From JBAYZQ01 sp041672385 (lineage in GTDB: Bacteria; Spirochaetota; Spirochaetia; Sphaerochaetales; Sphaerochaetaceae), in the NCBI GenBank assembly GCA_041672385.1, contig JBAYZQ010000011.1, positions 1 through 29,912 of the forward strand: 29,912 nucleotides of DNA, written 5' to 3'. A program made the translations under genes and the position numbers. Within the stretch, counting starts at the first letter, position 1, and each line of letters begins with the position of its first letter. Positions 7,747-16,480 of this stretch are shown here, one piece after another. Below the pieces are notes generated by a model that made no database searches, was not told where the DNA came from, and saw only the letters and a list, made by a program, of their open reading frames with translations.

Positions 7747-9348
7747 ATGGTAAATGAAAACAAAGTGGTTGTCGTAGGTGGTGGAATCTCAGGTTTGATT
7801 TCGGCTACTTTACTCGCAAAAAAAGGAATAAAGGTAACTTTGATTGAAAAAAATGAGGTTTGCGGAGGACTTGTAAATTCATTTACTGAAGAAGGGTTTG
7901 TTTTTGATGGAGGAATTAGAGCTATAGAAAATGCTGGAATGATAATTCCTATGATTAAGGAACTGGATTTAGATTTGATTCTTTTACCAAGTAAGGTATC
8001 CTTAGGAATTGAAAATGAGGTAATTCATACTGAAGCAGAAAATGGTATTAATGAATATGAAACACTTCTAAAACATATGTATCCTGAGAGTATTGATGAT
8101 GTAGAAAAAGTAATAAAAGTAATTAAAGATTTTAATGTTTACATGGAAGTACTTTTTGGTGAGGATAGTCCTTTTTATAAAGATAAGAAAAAAGATAAGA
8201 AATACTTTTGTACAACTTTCATCATTTGGTTTTTTAAATTTTTGAAAACTGGTAAAGCAATTACTAAAATGAAAAACTCTGTTGAAGATTTTCTTCATAA
8301 ACTTATTTCTAATGATTCATTGTTTGATATTATTTCACAACACTTTTTCAAAAAAACTCCTGCATTCTTTGCTATGAGTTATTTTTCTTTATATTCAGAT
8401 TATTATTATCCCAAAGGAGGAGTAGGAAAACTTGCCCAGAAAATTGAGGAAAAGTTTGTTGAATTAGGTGGAACTCTAATTGTAAATACAGAAATTTGTA
8501 AAATGGATTTTAAGTTAAAAACTTTGTTTGATAAAGTGGAAAATAGTTATCCTTATGACAATTTAATTTGGTGTGCAGATTTAAAAAAACTTTATGAGAT
8601 GGTAGATGTCGACCAAGTGCCTAAAAAAATAGTTCAAAAAGCAAGGAAGGAAAAAGAGAAAATTATTTCTAGCAAAGGAGCGGAATCAGTTTTTACTCTT
8701 TATTGTGGAATAAATGAAAAGCCTGACTTTTTTCAAAATATTTCAGATGGCCATTTTTTTTATACTCCTTCAAAGAAAGGTTTGGGGTCTTTGCATCGCG
8801 AAGATCTATCACAGTTACTAAATTCCTGGGAAAAAGGTAACAAAGAACAAGTGTTAACTTGGTTGAATGATTACTGCAAATTGAATACTTTTGAAATCTC
8901 ATTACCAGTATTAAATGACCCCGATGCTGCTCCAAAAGGCCAAACAGGTTTAATAGTCAGTTTTTTGATGGAATATGAATTGGTAGAGAATATTAATAAA
9001 GATGGGTGGTATAAAGAGTTTAAAACCTATGTTGAGAATTTAGTAATTGGAATTCTTAATGATACCATTTATCCGGGAATAAAAGAGAAAATTATTTTCA
9101 AAAAGTCTTTAAGTCCTCTTTCGGTTAAGAAAAGAGTCGGAAGTTCTGAAGGTGCTATTGTGGGTTGGTCCTTTGAAAATTCTGTTCCAATAAGTGCTGG
9201 AGTTATTAATATGAAAAATGCCATTTTGACATCTTTACCAGATGTCTATAAAGCGGGCCAGTGGACTGTAAGTCCTGCAGGTTTACCTACTTGTATAATG
9301 ACTGCTAAAATGTCATGTGATAGAGTATTAAAAGATTTAGGGAAGTAG
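7747..9348 (+). CDS. FAD-dependent phytoene-dehydrogenase-like oxidoreductase (CrtI/carotenoid isomerase fold)
   Basis: The 533-residue protein starts with a Rossmann dinucleotide-binding motif VVVVGGGISGL (G11, G13, G16), with the ribose-binding acidic residue at Glu 34 in TLIEK. This is followed by the GG-motif GGLVNSFTEEGFVFDGG (about 40-56), typical of the CrtI/retinol-saturase/amine-oxidase superfamily. The C-terminus has a second FAD-contacting segment (VYKAGQWTVSPAGLPTCIMTAK, about 507-528), also characteristic of CrtI-like enzymes. Such enzymes desaturate, saturate or isomerise polyenes and related lipids. No carotenoid or isoprenoid gene is nearby, so the substrate is open. The start has a strong AAGGGGA site (7734-7740). 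It is followed by trxA after 96 bases. Confidence 0.85.
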   Translation: MVNENKVVVVGGGISGLISATLLAKKGIKVTLIEKNEVCGGLVNSFTEEGFVFDGGIRAIENAGMIIPMIKELDLDLILLPSKVSLGIENEVIHTEAENGINEYETLLKHMYPESIDDVEKVIKVIKDFNVYMEVLFGEDSPFYKDKKKDKKYFCTTFIIWFFKFLKTGKAITKMKNSVEDFLHKLISNDSLFDIISQHFFKKTPAFFAMSYFSLYSDYYYPKGGVGKLAQKIEEKFVELGGTLIVNTEICKMDFKLKTLFDKVENSYPYDNLIWCADLKKLYEMVDVDQVPKKIVQKARKEKEKIISSKGAESVFTLYCGINEKPDFFQNISDGHFFYTPSKKGLGSLHREDLSQLLNSWEKGNKEQVLTWLNDYCKLNTFEISLPVLNDPDAAPKGQTGLIVSFLMEYELVENINKDGWYKEFKTYVENLVIGILNDTIYPGIKEKIIFKKSLSPLSVKKRVGSSEGAIVGWSFENSVPISAGVINMKNAILTSLPDVYKAGQWTVSPAGLPTCIMTAKMSCDRVLKDLGK

Positions 9349-9444
9349 TATTGTATCCTATGTGATAATGTTACTTTGCTTTTTATTCAATCTGTTATAC
9401 ATTATAAGAGTAAACAAGAAAATAACTTTTTAATGGAGGAAATT

Positions 9445-9765
9445 ATGAGTGAAATTACATTAACAGAGAGCAATTTTGAAGAAGAAGTATTAAAATCAGA
9501 TAAACCAGTATTGGTAGATTTTTGGGCATCTTGGTGTGGTCCATGTAGAATGGTAGGACCGGCAGTAGCAAAATTAGCTGAAAACTTTGAAGGAAAAATG
9601 AAGGTTGGAAAAATTAACGTTGATGAACAGAATAAATTGGCAAGCCAATATTCAGTTGTTAGCATCCCTACACTTATGATCTTTAAAGATGGTAAAGTAA
9701 TAAGTCAAAGACTTGGAGCTGCTAGTTATGGTACTCTTGAGGCTTATGTAAATCAGAATATCTAA
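9445..9765 (+). CDS. trxA: Thioredoxin
   Basis: A 106-residue thioredoxin of standard length. The active site is WCGPC at residues 30-34, the cis-proline is in SIPTLMIFKDGK, and Asp 25 lies in LVDFWASW. It reduces protein disulfides in the cytoplasm. The ATG at 9445 is chosen because GGAGGA (9435-9440) lies four bases upstream; the open frame extends back to a TTG at 9376 and an ATG at 9433, but those would translate through or sit before the ribosome site. It may be cotranscribed with the FAD enzyme upstream; no good promoter is seen in the 96-base gap. Confidence 0.95.
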   Translation: MSEITLTESNFEEEVLKSDKPVLVDFWASWCGPCRMVGPAVAKLAENFEGKMKVGKINVDEQNKLASQYSVVSIPTLMIFKDGKVISQRLGAASYGTLEAYVNQNI

Positions 9766-9787
9766 AAACAATAACTCATTATAAATA

Positions 9788-9832
9788 ACAGCTTTAGGAC
9801 AGGAATTTCTTGTCCGAGCTGTGTTTAATTTT
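9788..9832. terminator. Terminator between trxA and the convergent lipoprotein gene
   Basis: A two-part stem: ACAGC (9788-9792) with GCTGT (9818-9822), and GGACA (9797-9801) with TGTCC (9811-9815), followed by GTTTAATTTT. It lies between convergent genes; for the minus strand there is only a short A/T flank, so it mainly serves trxA but may work both ways. Confidence 0.75.
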
Positions 9833-10817
9833 AATAAACAAAAGCTTCAGAAGTGTTTTCCTTTCCAAAGGTTTCTCCTGAAGTTTTTGTTATATACCAA
9901 TCTTTATTGGTATTTGAATCTATTTTGTTCTTCCATCTTGCAATTGAACGGGTAGAAGTAGTTTTTAATGAATTTACTCCACTTAATCCTGTTAGGTTTT
10001 CTTCGTCAGATTTCCAATTTCCTTGATTTACAATTAAAGAAGCTCTAGCTTCATTTTCTTTATTCCCAAATTTATTATAAGCAACGCCAGAGTGGTTTGC
10101 ATATATTACTGCATCTAAGCAAGTAGATAACTCAGACGGATTACTGTAAAGACTTTCACATCCATTTAATGAAGGTGGTGTTTCACTAGTTTCTGCACAA
10201 ATATTCTTGGTATTATCAATTCCAGGTGGAAGTTCTTCAGTCCACCATATTACAATAAAATCCCCATTATTAACTTCCTTATTAGGTAGTATAACCCTAG
10301 TATCCCAATCTTCTTTACACCCTTGATAAAGAGTTAAACCGGCTAAATTTCCTCCTTTTAGTATTATTAATTCTGTTCTATCCGGTTGTGTTTTTGTCCC
10401 TTTTGTAGTGAATTCATTAATCAATGCAAGAGGTTTTCTTGCATTAAATCCATAAATTGGGCAGATTAAGCTGGTAGTATTTTTTCTTAAGTCCATAGCA
10501 ATAAAATCTAAAGTTATTTTTTCCCAAGGTTCAAGCGTTTGCTTTAATGAAATGTAAGCAATATTTCCTTTATATGTTATAGATTCAATTTTGTCTTTTT
10601 CTTTGTTTATTATTAAGTTTATCTGTTCATCAAAAATAAGCATTAATAGTTTTTTACCTGAAGCTTTAGCTCCAATTAAAATAGGTGGATTACTATCTTT
10701 GCCTTCAAGGATGTTTACAGCAGGGATTCTTTCAAAAGAACAACTTAAACAAAATACCGAAAAAGTGCATAATATGACAATTAAAAGTAGAATTAGGAGT
10801 TTTTCTTTAATTTTCAT
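9831..10817 (-). CDS. Putative secreted lipoprotein with possible lamin-tail-like domain
   Basis: A 328-residue protein with a lysine-rich start and a long hydrophobic signal (about residues 6-25) ending in a relaxed spirochaete-type lipobox CLSC, lipid attachment at Cys 26. Residues about 44-105 (PPILIGAKASGKKLLMLIFD) look like a bacterial Ig-like (SbsA-type) strand set. Residues about 130-300 resemble a lamin-tail domain: ALINEFTTKGT, then TELIIL, LAGLTLYQG, RVILPNKEVNNGDFIVI, and a late TTSTRSIARW strand. Lamin-tail domains occur in surface and DNA-associated secreted proteins. Four cysteines in the second half may form disulfides. The start has GGAGA upstream (reverse strand). The gene stands alone, divergent from prs and convergent with trxA. 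Function unknown. Confidence 0.75.
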   Translation of the reverse strand: MKIKEKLLILLLIVILCTFSVFCLSCSFERIPAVNILEGKDSNPPILIGAKASGKKLLMLIFDEQINLIINKEKDKIESITYKGNIAYISLKQTLEPWEKITLDFIAMDLRKNTTSLICPIYGFNARKPLALINEFTTKGTKTQPDRTELIILKGGNLAGLTLYQGCKEDWDTRVILPNKEVNNGDFIVIWWTEELPPGIDNTKNICAETSETPPSLNGCESLYSNPSELSTCLDAVIYANHSGVAYNKFGNKENEARASLIVNQGNWKSDEENLTGLSGVNSLKTTSTRSIARWKNKIDSNTNKDWYITKTSGETFGKENTSEAFVY

Positions 10818-10892
10818 AGGGTCTCCATATTATTAATCATTCTTCTTATTTTTTTTGACGGAAAATTTGTGAAATAAAAATTTATAAACGTA

Positions 10893-10921
10893 TTGAATAT
10901 TAACTTTTTGTGTTGTATTCT
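10893..10921 (+). promoter_or_regulatory. Putative prs promoter
   Basis: TTGAAT (10893-10898), a 17-base spacer and TATTCT (10916-10921). The predicted transcription start falls at about the ATG at 10928, which has almost no Shine-Dalgarno sequence, so the mRNA may be leaderless. Confidence 0.4.
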
Positions 10922-10927
10922 AGGCTT

Positions 10928-12208
10928 ATGAGTATCATTAAACCCCACAAACTTGGCATCATAAGTGGTCCCGGATCTGAGTATTTGACCCGTAAAATTG
11001 TTAAACACCTAAGGCGTCTTTATGTTGAACGTTATAACAAGTTGGCTGATTCTTTAGCCAGTCGTCATGATATGACTAAAGAAGAGGTATTAAAGCAAGT
11101 ACTTTTTATTGATGATCTTGGAAATAAAAAGATTCCATCTTCAAAAAGACCTACAACTTTTGATTGTCCGAACCTAGAAATATTTGTAAATTATACCCGT
11201 TTTTTAAATGGAGAAGTGAAAGCAGAAATCCAAAATCCAGTACGTGGATTGAGGATTTTTCTTATTTATGACATTAGTAACAGTTCTCCTATAATGGTTA
11301 AGGGAGTTGATGAACCAACTAGTTTCAGTATAAATGATCATATAATGTTCTTATTTACTACTGTAAATGCTCTTCAACTTGCAGGTGCAGATACTGTAAC
11401 TTTAGTATTACCAACCTATCCCTATGCAAGACAGCATAAAAAAAGTGGAAGAGAAGCTTTAACAGCTGCAATGTTTGGACAAATGGTTGAAGGACTTGGA
11501 GTAGATAGAATTATTACTCTGGATTTACACAGTAGTGAGATAGAAAATTGTTTTAGAAAAACTCACCTTGAAAACCTTCATGCCAGTTATCAAATTTTGA
11601 TAGAACTGAGAAAGCTTACCGATATAGCAGATCCAGATCTTGTAGTTGTCTCACCGGATACAGGAGCTGTAAATCGAAATAAATTTTATGCTGAAGCTCT
11701 TCATAGACCTCTGGCAATGTTATATAAAGAACGCGATTATTCAATAGTAACCAAAAGTGCGAAACAAACTAATATAAAGAGTATTAATCTTTTGGGTGAT
11801 GTTAAAGGTAAAACTGTCCTTATTGCTGATGATATGGTGGCGTCGGGAGGAACTCTTCTAACGGCCATGAGAAAATTAAAAGAATTTGGGGCAAAAAGAA
11901 TAATTACAATAATTAGTCTTCCTTTTTTCAATGGCAACGCTGTAGAAGAATTTGATCGAGCGTACCGTGAAGGGGTTTTCGATTATGTTATCGGCACTAA
12001 TGCAGTATATCATGATGATATATTCCTATCAAAAGAATGGTTTGTTCAGGCTGATATCAGTGAATTATTTGCAAGAGTAATAAGTCGTCTTCATCATGGT
12101 AGGGCAATTAGCCCAATTCTGGATAACAGAAATATTGTTAAACGATTAATTGATTCCAGTCAGGAAAAGGGGCACGTGCTAAGTGCCAAAAGCCCGGAGA
12201 ATAAATAA
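10928..12208 (+). CDS. prs: Ribose-phosphate pyrophosphokinase, long form
   Basis: Makes PRPP from ribose-5-phosphate and ATP for purine, pyrimidine, NAD, His and Trp synthesis. The 426-residue protein is about 110 longer than the usual 315. Recognisable elements are NGEVKAEIQNPVRG (about 94-107; NGE replaces the usual DGE), the LPTYPYARQ motif with the RQ/H segment that binds ATP (161-170), DLHSSEIENCF (199-209), and the PRPP loop VLIADDMVASGGT (297-309). The extra length is an N-terminal insertion before the NGE strand, a loop near 118-140, and a C-terminal extension. Long Prs forms of this type are known in spirochaetes. ATG 10928 is chosen over the GTG at 10910, which would lie upstream of the promoter -10 region. 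Confidence 0.9.
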   Translation: MSIIKPHKLGIISGPGSEYLTRKIVKHLRRLYVERYNKLADSLASRHDMTKEEVLKQVLFIDDLGNKKIPSSKRPTTFDCPNLEIFVNYTRFLNGEVKAEIQNPVRGLRIFLIYDISNSSPIMVKGVDEPTSFSINDHIMFLFTTVNALQLAGADTVTLVLPTYPYARQHKKSGREALTAAMFGQMVEGLGVDRIITLDLHSSEIENCFRKTHLENLHASYQILIELRKLTDIADPDLVVVSPDTGAVNRNKFYAEALHRPLAMLYKERDYSIVTKSAKQTNIKSINLLGDVKGKTVLIADDMVASGGTLLTAMRKLKEFGAKRIITIISLPFFNGNAVEEFDRAYREGVFDYVIGTNAVYHDDIFLSKEWFVQADISELFARVISRLHHGRAISPILDNRNIVKRLIDSSQEKGHVLSAKSPENK

Positions 12209-12225
12209 TTATTTTTTACTCCGGG
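12193..12225. terminator. Hairpin across the prs stop codon
   Basis: CCCGGAG (12193-12199) and CTCCGGG (12219-12225) form a perfect 7-bp stem; the 19-base AT-rich loop holds the prs TAA and is itself partly self-complementary. There is no T-tract after it, so it may be a processing or stability hairpin or an inefficient terminator rather than a standard one. Confidence 0.4.
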
Positions 12226-12262
12226 GTTCCAAGATAAAAAAATCAATAACACGGAGAAAACA

Positions 12263-13453
12263 ATGAAATTATCGAATAGAATTTTATCTTATCAATATTC
12301 ACCTATTAGAAAACTTAGTCCTGTTTCCGACAAAGTCGAAGAAAGTGGGGTTATAGTTTATCATTTAAATATTGGACAACCTGATATAAAAACACCTATT
12401 GAGGCTATTGAGGCTATTAGAGCCTATGATAAAGATATTATTTGTTATGGTGACAGCGCAGGACATTTAAAACTTAGAAAAAGCTTAGTTGACTACTATA
12501 AAAAATACGATGTTGAAGTTAAACCTGAGGAAATTGTTATAACGACTGGTGGAAGTGAAGCCTTGCTTTTTATTTTCCAAACCCTTTGTGATGAGGGAAG
12601 TGAGACAATTATTCCTGAGCCTTACTATACGAATGTAAGCACATTTGCAAAAATGGCCCAAACCGAATTGGTTCCTATCTCTAGTAGCCTTGAAAAGAAT
12701 TTTTCTCTTCCTGGGTGGAAAGAATTAGAAAAGAAAATTACCGATAAAACCAGGGCAATATTGCTATGTAATCCAAATAACCCTACAGGTTATGTTTATT
12801 CCAAAGAAGAATTAAAAGGTATTTTAGAATTTTGTAAAGCTCATAAATTATTTATAATTGTAGATGAAGTTTATCGAGAATTTTGCTATGATTCTGAGAA
12901 GTTTATTAGTATTTTAAGTTTTAAGGGGTATGAAGATATTTGTGTTTGTGTGGATAGTTTTTCAAAACGCTTTAGCATGTGTGGAGCTAGAGTTGGAGCT
13001 CTTGTTTCAAAAAATCCGGAAATAATTAGCAATGTAATGAAATTAGCACAAGCAAGATTGTGTCCTCCAGATATAGAACAGATTGCTGCAAATGCAGCTT
13101 TACAAGCTCCTCGTAGTTATATGGAAAATGTAAAAAAAGAATATCAAAAAAGAAGAGATTTTATTTTGGAAGCTTTAAATAAAATTCCAGGGGTTAAGTG
13201 TAACTGTCCAAAAGGTGCTTTTTATTTAGTAGCTCAATTACCTGTTGAAGATGCGGAAGATTTTTCTTTGTTTCTTCTTCGAGATTTTAAATACAAAAAT
13301 CAGACTGTAATGTTAGCTCCTGCAGCAGGCTTTTATGCCACTGAAGGTATGGGAAAAAATCAAGTTCGAATTGCCTATGTTCTTAATATTAATGATTTGA
13401 AAAATGCTATGGATTGTCTAGAAAGAGGTTTAAAAGCCTATAAAGAAAAATAA
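12263..13453 (+). CDS. Class I/II pyridoxal-phosphate aminotransferase
   Basis: The 396-residue protein has the AspC-like fold-type I signatures: LNIGQPDIKTP near the N-terminus (about residues 35-45), YGDSAGHLKLRKSL, ITTGGSEALLFIF (cofactor phosphate contact), CNPNNPTGYVYS (about 170-181), IIVDEVYREF with the cofactor-binding Asp, and the Schiff-base lysine in DSFSKRFSMCGARVG. The C-terminal substrate arginine lies in NQVRIAYVLN. It transfers amino groups between an amino acid (often aspartate or an aromatic) and 2-oxoglutarate; specificity cannot be read. The start ATG has GGAGAAA upstream (12252-12258 region). It follows prs after 54 bases and may share its transcript. Confidence 0.93.
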   Translation: MKLSNRILSYQYSPIRKLSPVSDKVEESGVIVYHLNIGQPDIKTPIEAIEAIRAYDKDIICYGDSAGHLKLRKSLVDYYKKYDVEVKPEEIVITTGGSEALLFIFQTLCDEGSETIIPEPYYTNVSTFAKMAQTELVPISSSLEKNFSLPGWKELEKKITDKTRAILLCNPNNPTGYVYSKEELKGILEFCKAHKLFIIVDEVYREFCYDSEKFISILSFKGYEDICVCVDSFSKRFSMCGARVGALVSKNPEIISNVMKLAQARLCPPDIEQIAANAALQAPRSYMENVKKEYQKRRDFILEALNKIPGVKCNCPKGAFYLVAQLPVEDAEDFSLFLLRDFKYKNQTVMLAPAAGFYATEGMGKNQVRIAYVLNINDLKNAMDCLERGLKAYKEK

Positions 13454-13543
13454 TTTAGAACTCAATTTACCCTAATGAAATATTTTAAAATTTCATAACT
13501 TAATTTAGATAGCTCAATAATTGTTATTTCATCAATTCTCATG

Positions 13544-13572
13544 TTGTGAGAAAAAGTTTTTTATTTTATAAT
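13544..13572 (+). promoter_or_regulatory. Strong putative sigma-70 promoter of the six-gene operon
   Basis: TTGTGA (13544-13549), exactly 17 bases, then a perfect TATAAT (13567-13572), 22 bases before the ATG at 13595. No other convincing promoter is seen until 20543, so it probably drives all six genes to 20382. Confidence 0.7.
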
Positions 13573-13594
13573 AGTTTTATTGGAGATTATAAGA

Positions 13595-15688
13595 ATGGCA
13601 GGTTTCTTATCACAAAGTACAAAATCCAAAAACAAGAAGAAGTTTGATAAAACAAGCATGGATCTAGTTTTTGAAGTAAATAAATGGTTTAAGCACAATA
13701 TTCCTTTTCTTAATAAATTTTCTGCTTTAAAACTTTTGGGATGGGCCAATATAAGAGTGTTGGTTAATATTCAAAGTGGTCAGAATCCTTCTGAGAAAGC
13801 TATGTTTTATCTGAATTTCGTCAATAATTTTGTACGAACAGATAAAGGGCCACAATCAAGTTCTTTAGCTTTTAGTGAAGCAGAAGCAAAAATGTTGGAA
13901 AGAGCTTTGGATAATCTTTATTCTTTGCTAAAAAAGCTTGGAAATCTTAATCCAAATGAAAATTTTTTATTTGACAATTTGGGTATGAAACCTGTTGGAA
14001 AGGATCAAATACAGGGAAGAGTACAAGAACTTGAAAAATCACTTTTTTATTTTGATGTTTTAATAAAAAAAACAATTGGTTGTAGTGTTGAAGTTTTAGT
14101 TGATGGAATAAAAAAAATAACTAACTTAGTTTACAATAATCAGTTTAAAAGCATTGATTGTTACAATCTTTCAACCTTGACAAATTTATCAAATAAAACT
14201 TGTTCTTTCTTTTCTGAAAAGCATTTGATACCTTTTGACAATTCTGATTTAAAATTTTTCCATCAAGAAGCATCCTACATTAAAAAGCCTTTTATTTGTA
14301 TTAAAAAGGAATATTATTGCTTTACTCCTTTTTATCTATTAGATAATGCGTTTGAAATAGTTAAAATGATAGTTTCAAATTGCGGTGAGGATTATAAAAA
14401 TAAATTTTTGTATCTTGAAAACTGGATGAATACTTCCTTAGGGGAGGAATCCACAAAAGATGATGATAATCCTGATAGCATTGAAGATTTTATTAGTGAT
14501 GATGATTATATTTCTACCAACTCAGAAGAAGAAAAACATACTGACGAAGACGATGAAAATGATGATGACATAGAAAATGCAGCTTTCTATGATAAAATTT
14601 TTGATGATTATGACAAAGATAATGAACCTGAAGCAATTGAATACGATTCAGGGATTGAAAATGAAAATCTGATAAATAATGAATTATTTGATAATGCAGA
14701 TGATGATTATGAAAAAGTTTATATTGAAAAACAAACAGAGCAGAAACTTAAAAATCTTGAAAAACCAAAAATTGAGGCAAAAAAACCTGAAATAAAAGTT
14801 GAAAGGAAAGAAGTTGTAAAGAAGTTTCAAGCATCTGATGAACAAGAAATGCATAAAGAGATAAATATTGCAATAAATAATTTTGAAAATGAGGCTGAAA
14901 CCAACAAAGAAGATACTTTTAATTTATACTATTCCGACCTTGATGATGAGGAGGAAGAGGAAGAAGATTTTTCTTTTTATGATGAAATTGAAGATAATTA
15001 TGACTTGGAAAAAGAAGACTCAATTGATTCTTCCGATGAATATGATGATGAAGATGAGAATGAAAGTATTTATGAGGAATTAGATTCATCAATCCAACCT
15101 GATTTATTTGAAGAAAAAGAAGACAACCTTGAATCCTATATTGAAGATGCAATAGAAGAAGAAGAAAACGAAGAAATAGTTGAAAAAGAACCAGTGAAAA
15201 TTGAAGAGGCTATTAAAAAAGAACAGGAGTTTGTCAAGAAACAAGAACCTTTAAAGGACGATGGACTGATGGATCGTACTTTGGTAAACATCATAAATTT
15301 TATGCCACTAAAAGATGGAAGAGTTTTTGATTACCTTACTAAGCTAAATAGTGAGGAACAAAGAAGCTTAATTCAAATAATTGAAAAGGCACGTGTTTCT
15401 TGGATTGAAGATAAAAAGGATAAAGTCTTTTCGGACAAAAAAAATAATATTAGTTTTATCATTTGTGGTTCTACTTATGATATACTTGGAGAAAATGAAA
15501 GAATAAATAACGTTGCAGCTTTGATGTTAGTAACCCAAAAGAAAGATTGGGATGTAATTGAGCTTCAATACTCTGATGAAGGGAAGTTTGTAAAATCGAT
15601 ATTTACTCACGTTGATAATGAAGATTTTTCTGATAGAAGAAAAAAGGCAATTCAACTTCTGGCCTTGAAATTATCAAAACAAAAATAG
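13595..15688 (+). CDS. Hyper-acidic 697-residue protein of unknown function
   Basis: I do not recognise this protein. Three parts can be seen. Residues 1-280 look folded and mixed helical, opening with a basic stretch (KSKNKKK) and containing several cysteines and aromatic residues. Residues about 281-556 are a low-complexity, extremely acidic segment with many runs of Asp and Glu, interrupted by a Lys-rich patch near 385-410; it is surely disordered. Residues about 557-697 look folded again (GLMDRTLVNIINFMPLKDGRVFDYL ... SFIICGSTYDILG). There is no signal peptide or membrane segment, so it is cytoplasmic. The start ATG 13595 follows GGAG (13582-13585) and the open frame reaches back only to a TTG at 13580. 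It heads the operon, eight bases before the phosphatase gene. The acidic segment reads as repeat-like GAA/GAT DNA. Confidence 0.8.
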   Translation: MAGFLSQSTKSKNKKKFDKTSMDLVFEVNKWFKHNIPFLNKFSALKLLGWANIRVLVNIQSGQNPSEKAMFYLNFVNNFVRTDKGPQSSSLAFSEAEAKMLERALDNLYSLLKKLGNLNPNENFLFDNLGMKPVGKDQIQGRVQELEKSLFYFDVLIKKTIGCSVEVLVDGIKKITNLVYNNQFKSIDCYNLSTLTNLSNKTCSFFSEKHLIPFDNSDLKFFHQEASYIKKPFICIKKEYYCFTPFYLLDNAFEIVKMIVSNCGEDYKNKFLYLENWMNTSLGEESTKDDDNPDSIEDFISDDDYISTNSEEEKHTDEDDENDDDIENAAFYDKIFDDYDKDNEPEAIEYDSGIENENLINNELFDNADDDYEKVYIEKQTEQKLKNLEKPKIEAKKPEIKVERKEVVKKFQASDEQEMHKEINIAINNFENEAETNKEDTFNLYYSDLDDEEEEEEDFSFYDEIEDNYDLEKEDSIDSSDEYDDEDENESIYEELDSSIQPDLFEEKEDNLESYIEDAIEEEENEEIVEKEPVKIEEAIKKEQEFVKKQEPLKDDGLMDRTLVNIINFMPLKDGRVFDYLTKLNSEEQRSLIQIIEKARVSWIEDKKDKVFSDKKNNISFIICGSTYDILGENERINNVAALMLVTQKKDWDVIELQYSDEGKFVKSIFTHVDNEDFSDRRKKAIQLLALKLSKQK

Positions 15689-15696
15689 GAAAAGAA

Positions 15697-16479
15697 ATGG
15701 ACGAAGGATTAAAAGATAGACTTGAAGTTGCCATAAAAGCTGCAAAAGAAGCAGGTCTTATGGTAATGGATGCTGATTTAAATAGCAAAAAGACCTTTAA
15801 AGAAAAAAAACTAAATGACTTTGTTACTGATTTTGATTTTAATTCGGAAAAATTAATTATTGATAAGATAAAAGAAAGTTTTCCTGAAGATGGTATTTTT
15901 GGAGAAGAAGGTGGAAATCATAAAGGAGAAAATGGACGTTGGATAATTGACCCTATTGATGGAACAGTTAATTTTTTTAGAGGGATTCCTAATTATACAA
16001 TTAGTATTGCCTTTGAAAGAGAAAAATTTAAACCCTTGTTAGGTGTTGTTTATAACCCAAGACAAAATGAACTTTTTTATGCTTTGAAAGGTCTGGGAGC
16101 TTTTTGTAATGGAGAAAAAATTACTGTTTCCAAAGTAAGTAATCCTAACAAAGCTATTGTTGTTCTTGTCCCTCCCCATCGGAGAAGAGAAAAGGCGGAT
16201 CGATATTTTAAAACCATGAGAAAGATTTTTAATGAAGTGTCCGATATTCGAAGTTTTGGTTCCGCTGCATTAGAATGTTGTTATATTGCTTCAGGAAGAG
16301 TTGATTGTTATTTTGAATTAGCTTTAGGCTATTATGACTTTGCAGCTGGTATGATCATTCTTGAAGAAAGTGGAGGAGAAATAAAAGACCTAAATGATAA
16401 AATGACTGACACCTATTGTGATGTTGTTGCGACAAATACCCTTTTAACTCCTTGGCTTTTGTCTCTTATCGGAGAATAA
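15697..16479 (+). CDS. Inositol-monophosphatase-family phosphatase
   Basis: A 260-residue Mg-dependent sugar- or inositol-phosphate phosphatase. The metal-binding sites are present: GEEGG (residues 69-73), DPIDGTVNF (85-93) and a late YYDFAAG motif (about 208-214) in which Tyr replaces the usual Trp of WDxAAG. The length is standard. Likely substrates are inositol-1-phosphate or related sugar phosphates; SuhB, CysQ and FBPase-like relatives share the same motifs. The start ATG follows an AGGAAAAG site and lies eight bases after the preceding gene. Confidence 0.92.
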   Translation: MDEGLKDRLEVAIKAAKEAGLMVMDADLNSKKTFKEKKLNDFVTDFDFNSEKLIIDKIKESFPEDGIFGEEGGNHKGENGRWIIDPIDGTVNFFRGIPNYTISIAFEREKFKPLLGVVYNPRQNELFYALKGLGAFCNGEKITVSKVSNPNKAIVVLVPPHRRREKADRYFKTMRKIFNEVSDIRSFGSAALECCYIASGRVDCYFELALGYYDFAAGMIILEESGGEIKDLNDKMTDTYCDVVATNTLLTPWLLSLIGE

Positions 16480-16480
16480 T

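Noticed and set aside
9376..9444. N-terminal extension of thioredoxin
   Set aside because: Would start at TTG and include the ribosome site GGAGGA; standard thioredoxin length fits the ATG at 9445.
14883..15152. Met/Lys-rich and His-rich frames on both strands
   Set aside because: Out-of-frame readings of the GAA/GAT-rich acidic linker; compositional artefacts.
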